A model generated the notes under the pieces. It ran no database searches and was not told where the DNA came from. It saw only the letters and a program-made list of their open reading frames with translations. Positions 29,171 to 32,731 of a stretch of 32,731 bases of DNA are shown here, one piece after another (the first letter of the stretch is position 1; each line of letters starts with the position of its first letter). The DNA is from Candidatus Moranbacteria bacterium CG23_combo_of_CG06-09_8_20_14_all_35_22 (GTDB taxonomy: Bacteria; Patescibacteriota; Minisyncoccia; Moranbacterales; UBA2206), in the NCBI GenBank assembly GCA_002772115.1, contig PCRW01000076.1, forward strand, positions 1,802 to 34,532, in the 5' to 3' direction. The translations under genes were made by a program, and so were the position numbers.

Positions 29171-30202
29171 TTGTTTCGAAATTATTCTGCTTTTGCTGTT
29201 GTTGTATCCAGCACCTTCTTAGTTTCTGCTACTAATCTAGCCGCAGGACGAGAGTCCAGTGGTTTTTTATTTGGCTATTTTGGAGAAAATGAAAATTATG
29301 AAAACCCTTTAAAAGATATGATGTTTTTGAAAACAACCGAAAAAACCAGCCTTGCTGTAGCCGATTTGATTCAAGCTAAAAATCTTCCACGCTCCAAAGA
29401 TATCGCTTTTGAAAAAAATGACACTTCTTTCATAATCCAAGGACAAGCCTTAGTGGCCGGAAATAGCCCAGTCAAAAAAGATCCTCAAGAAGACGGCGGA
29501 GTGATTATCTATGAAGTAAAACAAGACGATACAATTAGCGCCATTGCTTCTGCTAATAATATTTCTATTAATACCATATTATGGTCCAACGAATTGGATA
29601 ATGTTGATTCCATTCAACTAGGAGATAAAATATTCATCCTGCCAGTATCCGGTCTTGAATATAAAGTCAAAACAGGAGATACTATTGAAAAAATTGCCTC
29701 TGAATATAAGGCGGATAAAAATAAAATCATTGCTTTCAATGATTTGCCGGCCAATGGTGAGTTAGAAATTGGTCAAAAAATTATTATTCCTGATGGGAAA
29801 AAAGAAGTGCCCATCCCACCTTCTAGTTCGTTTAATATCGCTCAAAGACCTTATGAATCATTCTCAAGTGGAAAAGTTTTAGATGGCAAAGCTGGTGCAG
29901 GACACAGCTTTCCTTATGGCTACTGCACTTGGTATGTGGCGCAAAAAAGATATGTGCCATGGGGCGGAAATGCTGGTACTTGGCTCTATCATGCCAAGGC
30001 CGCTGGATATTCCACCGGCAAAACTCCGCGTGTCGGAGCCATTATGGTTTCTTCCGAATCTTGGTGGGGCCATGTCGCTATCGTAGAAAAAGTTTCTGGC
30101 GGAAATATTACTATTTCCGAAATGAATTATGTTAAGTTCGCCAAAAAAAGCACCCGCACATTAAGTTCAAAATCACGGGTAATCAAAGGCTTCATTTATT
30201 AA
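29171..30202 (+). CDS. secreted or anchored LysM-CHAP peptidoglycan hydrolase
   Basis: 343 residues from a TTG start. A hydrophobic signal or anchor segment (FAVVVSSTFLVSATNLAAG) comes first. Two LysM repeats follow at about 117-162 (EVKQDDTISAIASANNISIN) and 165-211 (YKVKTGDTIEKIASEYKADK). A C-terminal CHAP amidase/endopeptidase domain spans about 235-343, with the catalytic Cys in YGYCTWYVAQ and His in WWGHVAIVEKV. It binds and cuts cell-wall peptidoglycan during growth or division. The same frame is open upstream to 28961 and encodes a basic, coding-like segment (SLIRNKQRIVATFIKERRTI), but it lacks ATG, GTG or TTG. The true start may be a rare codon upstream. The gene converges with uvrD (3-nt gap). 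Confidence 0.88.
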   Translation: MFRNYSAFAVVVSSTFLVSATNLAAGRESSGFLFGYFGENENYENPLKDMMFLKTTEKTSLAVADLIQAKNLPRSKDIAFEKNDTSFIIQGQALVAGNSPVKKDPQEDGGVIIYEVKQDDTISAIASANNISINTILWSNELDNVDSIQLGDKIFILPVSGLEYKVKTGDTIEKIASEYKADKNKIIAFNDLPANGELEIGQKIIIPDGKKEVPIPPSSSFNIAQRPYESFSSGKVLDGKAGAGHSFPYGYCTWYVAQKRYVPWGGNAGTWLYHAKAAGYSTGKTPRVGAIMVSSESWWGHVAIVEKVSGGNITISEMNYVKFAKKSTRTLSSKSRVIKGFIY

Positions 30203-30205
30203 GTC

Positions 30206-32587
30206 TTATATTTTCTTGATTGGCGCAATTGAAGCGGAAAGTTTTTTAAGCCCTGATTTAGAAAATGCCACAGTGATAATATCGCCTTGACTCGCCACGA
30301 TTAATCCTTCGCCAAAAGTTTCGTGCGATACTCGATCACCATCGGTAAAAATAATTTTTACCTTATTTTCCCTCTCCTTTCCAAGGAGAGGGTTAGGGTG
30401 AGGTTTAGTGTTTCCGCTTTCTATTAGATGTTCTGGCACATCGTCCAGAAATCGACTTGGCGCATTAATTTGAGTGGAACCAAAAATATTTCTCATACGG
30501 GTAAAAAGCAGATAAACTTTTTCCATCGCCCGAGTCACTCCCACATACATCAGGCGCCTTTCTTCTTCCATTTCGCTGTCATCTAATATACTTCGGGAAT
30601 GGGGCAAAATTCCTTCTTCCAATCCTGCGATAAAAACAATTTTAAATTCTAAACCTTTCGCACTGTGTAGTGTCATAAGATGAACCGCATCTTTCGCTTG
30701 ATCAATATTATCCGTGTCAGAAACCAAAGCTACTTCTTCTAGAAATAATCTTAAACCCTCCCCGCCTCGCGTCGACGAGCGGTCATCTCCGCGAGTCAAG
30801 GCGGGATTACTTTCATACTCGCTATATTTTTTGGCGACCGTCAAAAGTTCGCGTACATTTTCATTTCTCATTTCTCCTTCTTCCGTTCCATCCATCAGAA
30901 ATTTTTCATATCCTGATTCGCTATAAACTTTTTGAATGAAATCCGTAAGAATCAATTTTTCTTTGAGCTCCGCCATTCGTTTTATAAATTCGCAAAATTT
31001 TACAATTGCATCTATTTTTGAATTTTGAATTTTATTTTTTGGAACCTGCCTGCCGGTAGGCAAGGTTTGATCATTAGAATTTGAAAATTCATTGGAAATT
31101 GATATTTGGAAATTGGAAATTGCGAGGCCACAAGATATTAAATCTAAATTATTACTCCTAGCTATATTAATCCATTTTCCCAAAGTAACATCCCCAACGC
31201 CTCGCTTTGGTTCATTAATTATTCTTTCCAATGAAGTTTCATCATTAAAATTATTAATTAAACGCAAATAGGCAACCACATCTTTGATTTCTTTTCTTTG
31301 ATAAAATTTCACTCCACCAATAATTCGGTAGGGAATAGAAGCACGAAGCATCGCTTCTTCAATCATCCGTGATTGTGCGTTGGTGCGATAAAGCACCACG
31401 AAATCAGAAAACTTATATCTGTCATTCCGGACTTGATCCGGAATCTCTTGAGATCCTGAAACCCGCCCGCCGGCGAGACAGGCAAGTCCAGAATGACATA
31501 TTTTTTTTATCTCATCTACAATAAACTGCGCTTCTTCTTTTTCATCTTCCGCTTCAAACCTCGTTATCAAATGTCCGCTCTGGTTTTGAGTCCAAATTTT
31601 TTTGTCTTTGCGATTGATATTTTTAGAAATCACGCCATAAGCCGCGTCCAAAATATTTTGCGTGGAACGATAATTTTGGATTAATTTAATAGTTTTAACC
31701 TCTGGATAATCTTTCTCAAAATTTAATATATTAGTTATATCCGCGCCTCTAAATTTATAGATACTTTGATCATCATCACCCACAACACATAGGTTTCTAG
31801 ATTTTTGTGACAATAATTTAATAAGAACATATTGCGCGCGGTTGGTATCTTGATATTCATCCACCATAATATAGCGAAAAAAATTCTGATATTTTTCTAA
31901 CACTTCCGGAAATTTCTGAAAAATTTTAACTGTGATCATCAAAATATCATCAAAATCCAAAGCATCTTGTTCTTTCAATTTTTTCTGGTAATTTATATAT
32001 ATTTTCGCCACCATTTCTTCAAAATATCCGCCCACTCCCGCCAAAAAATCTTCTGATCCAATTAGTTCATTTTTCGCTTTGGAAATTGCGCCTAAAATTG
32101 TCTTGGGCTTGAATTGATCAATGTTTATTTCCATTTCTTTCATCACTTTTTTTATCAGCGCCAGCTGATCCTGATCATCAAAAATATTAAAGGAACTTTT
32201 ATATCCAACTTTTTCAATTTCCCGCCTTAGAATTTTTACACAAATAGAATGAAAAGTCCCGACAGTCGGCATGTCGGGATGGCCACCCTCTCCTTTATAA
32301 GGAGAGGGGCTGGGGGTGAGGTCATTCGCATCATTCGCATCAATTCGCGTATTTGCATTAAGCAACTCTTTTATTCTTTCTTTCATCTCTCCCGCCGCTT
32401 TATTGGTAAAAGTCACTGCCAAAATCCTCCTTGGATTGATCTTTTTTTCGCAAATCAAATACGCCACTCGATGAGTGAGCGCCCGCGTTTTCCCTGACCC
32501 CGCACCCGCAATAATCAAAACCGGTCCTTCCGTCGTCATCACTGCCTCTCTCTGTGGAGCATTAAGTTTTTCCAAAATTTCCTGCAT
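30206..32587 (-). CDS. UvrD/PcrA-type DNA helicase with five repeat-derived insertions
   Basis: A 793-residue superfamily 1A 3'-5' helicase for repair and replication restart. Motifs: Q-motif LNAPQREAV, Walker A AGAGSGKT (27-34), Ia AVTFTNKAAGEMKER, II YIMVDEYQDT, III VVGDDDQSIYKFRGA, IV LIQNYRSTQNIL, V LMTLHSAKGLEFKIVFIAGL, VI EERRLMYVGVTRAMEKVYLL, and the C-terminal GDRVSHETFGEGLIV. Insertions foreign to the family sit at about 78-106 (LTPSPSPYKGEGG), 363-389 (LACLAGGRVSGSQEIPDQVR), 487-525 (ISNFQISISNEFSNSNDQ; TLPTGRQVP), 594-610 (ALTRGDDRSSTRGGE) and 727-740 (PHPNPLLGKERE). All fall between motifs and keep the frame, so the enzyme is probably active. Without them it would be about 680 residues. 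Confidence 0.93.
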   Translation of the reverse strand: MQEILEKLNAPQREAVMTTEGPVLIIAGAGSGKTRALTHRVAYLICEKKINPRRILAVTFTNKAAGEMKERIKELLNANTRIDANDANDLTPSPSPYKGEGGHPDMPTVGTFHSICVKILRREIEKVGYKSSFNIFDDQDQLALIKKVMKEMEINIDQFKPKTILGAISKAKNELIGSEDFLAGVGGYFEEMVAKIYINYQKKLKEQDALDFDDILMITVKIFQKFPEVLEKYQNFFRYIMVDEYQDTNRAQYVLIKLLSQKSRNLCVVGDDDQSIYKFRGADITNILNFEKDYPEVKTIKLIQNYRSTQNILDAAYGVISKNINRKDKKIWTQNQSGHLITRFEAEDEKEEAQFIVDEIKKICHSGLACLAGGRVSGSQEIPDQVRNDRYKFSDFVVLYRTNAQSRMIEEAMLRASIPYRIIGGVKFYQRKEIKDVVAYLRLINNFNDETSLERIINEPKRGVGDVTLGKWINIARSNNLDLISCGLAISNFQISISNEFSNSNDQTLPTGRQVPKNKIQNSKIDAIVKFCEFIKRMAELKEKLILTDFIQKVYSESGYEKFLMDGTEEGEMRNENVRELLTVAKKYSEYESNPALTRGDDRSSTRGGEGLRLFLEEVALVSDTDNIDQAKDAVHLMTLHSAKGLEFKIVFIAGLEEGILPHSRSILDDSEMEEERRLMYVGVTRAMEKVYLLFTRMRNIFGSTQINAPSRFLDDVPEHLIESGNTKPHPNPLLGKERENKVKIIFTDGDRVSHETFGEGLIVASQGDIITVAFSKSGLKKLSASIAPIKKI
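30370..30405. repeat. CTCTCCTT-AAGGAGAG family, copy 5 (in uvrD)
   Basis: CCCTCTCCTTTCCAAGGAGA, then GGGTTAGGGTGAGGTT; encodes PHPNPLLGKERE. Confidence 0.85.
30761..30805. repeat. GC-rich palindromic repeat 'CCCGCCTCGCGTCGACGAG', copy 2 (in uvrD)
   Basis: Almost identical to 336-382, same orientation and same reading frame on the minus strand. Encodes ALTRGDDRSSTRGG. Confidence 0.9.
31012..31125. repeat. TTTGAATTT-type repeat with nested CCTGCCTGCCGGTAGGCAAGG (in uvrD)
   Basis: Low-complexity TTTGAATTTTGAATTTTATT and GGAAATTGATATTTGGAAAT segments surround the GC-rich palindrome at 31045-31065. The latter belongs to the same family as 10482-10502 and 31462-31482. Confidence 0.75.
31420..31498. 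repeat. TGTCATTC...GAATGACA repeat with nested GC-rich palindrome (in uvrD)
   Basis: Outer ends TGTCATTCCGGACTTG and CAAGTCCAGAATGACA pair with one mismatch. Near the right arm lies CCCGCCCGCCGGCGAGACAGG (31462-31482), a nested GC-rich element. Encodes CHSGLACLAGGRVSGSQE and DQVRND. Confidence 0.85.
32285..32321. repeat. CTCTCCTT-AAGGAGAG family, copy 6 (in uvrD)
   Basis: CCCTCTCCTTTATAAGGAGA, then GGGGCTGGGGGTGAGG. It is followed by ATTCGCATCATTCGCATCAA, a short tandem that encodes the RIDANDAND stretch. Confidence 0.85.
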
Positions 32588-32731
32588 AATAATTTCATTT
32601 TATCACACTAAGAGTTTTGTCGCCAAAAATTTGCCAAACTTTCAATTATGTTGTAATGTTAGTTTATAATAATAGGTCACTGAAAAATTAAAATTTTTTC
32701 GAAATTAAACTCGGACCCTGAATTTCCTTGC
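32588..32731. other. spacer at the window end
   Basis: Upstream of uvrD. On the minus strand TTGGCG, 18 nt, TAAAAT may be a weak uvrD promoter. On the plus strand TATAAT (32665-32670) could serve a gene beyond the window. No ORF is supported. Confidence 0.3.

Overview
The window looks like a chromosomal segment of an uncultivated Patescibacteria/CPR bacterium, probably of the Parcubacteria group. This is inferred from the low GC content, the compact coding and the types of hypothetical proteins, not from a phylogenetic marker. Housekeeping genes: folD, a CCA-adding enzyme (pcnB/cca type), gyrA, a four-domain S1 protein, gmk, tilS, ftsH, a XerC/D recombinase and a UvrD/PcrA helicase. There are five apparently intact tRNAs (Leu-CAG, Arg-CCT, Ala-GGC, a CAT tRNA, Val-GAC). 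Promoters sit very close to the sigma-70 consensus with 17-nt spacers. Several have TATAAT only 6-9 nt from the ATG, which suggests leaderless mRNAs.

Layout. 1-2.4 kb: tRNA-Leu, a small conserved protein, folD coupled to a phospholipase-C-like protein, and a small protein with a terminator. 2.4-5.07 kb: an accessory block made of an HTH-phosphoribosyltransferase gene with a palindromic operator and an HTH-MNT/HEPN toxin-antitoxin pair, punctuated by 61-bp direct repeats. 5.07-8 kb: CCA-adding enzyme, a small membrane protein and a TrmB-like regulator. 8.04-8.94 kb: a broken tRNA-Arg with an intact tRNA-Arg(CCT) nested inside it, next to a LAGLIDADG-like endonuclease gene and a second tRNA 5' half. 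9-11.9 kb: an unknown protein, tRNA-Ala and an O-antigen-ligase-like membrane protein riddled with palindromes. 12-14.4 kb: a putative nuclease, a methyltransferase, a 56-residue zinc-ribbon-like protein and a membrane-anchored PaaX/Cas2-like protein. 14.6-18.6 kb (minus): gyrA, a small membrane protein, a GxxExxY protein and an MBL-fold hydrolase. 18.7-21.25 kb (plus): an AbiEi/AbiEii-like pair and a frameshifted phosphoribosyltransferase gene. 21.4-27.5 kb (plus): S1 protein, gmk, tilS, ftsH and a multipass membrane protein. 27.5-32.6 kb: two tRNAs, xer, a LysM-CHAP hydrolase and uvrD.

The most striking property is a dense population of at least a dozen families of short palindromic or hairpin repeats. 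Many lie in frame inside conserved proteins (UvrD with five, the O-antigen ligase, TilS, the CCA-adding enzyme, a 112-residue protein, the S1 protein tail), and some are nested inside one another. The main cluster is ten copies of a 16-bp palindrome, TGTTCCAYRTGGAACA, inside the O-antigen ligase gene. Three copies have the CACGTG core and match the chromosomal parS (ParB-binding) sequence known from other bacteria. A GC-rich family (CCTGCCGGCGAGGCAGG type) is inserted at the centre of one of these palindromes, and related sequence sits in tRNA loops. This suggests an element that targets hairpin loops.

Functional links: the CCA-adding enzyme matters because four of the five tRNAs lack an encoded CCA, and TilS has a possible substrate in the CAT-anticodon tRNA 3 kb downstream. 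Two nucleotidyltransferase-type toxin-antitoxin modules, two phosphoribosyltransferase-like genes and an endonuclease gene make up the accessory content. No CRISPR array, transposase or rRNA was seen.
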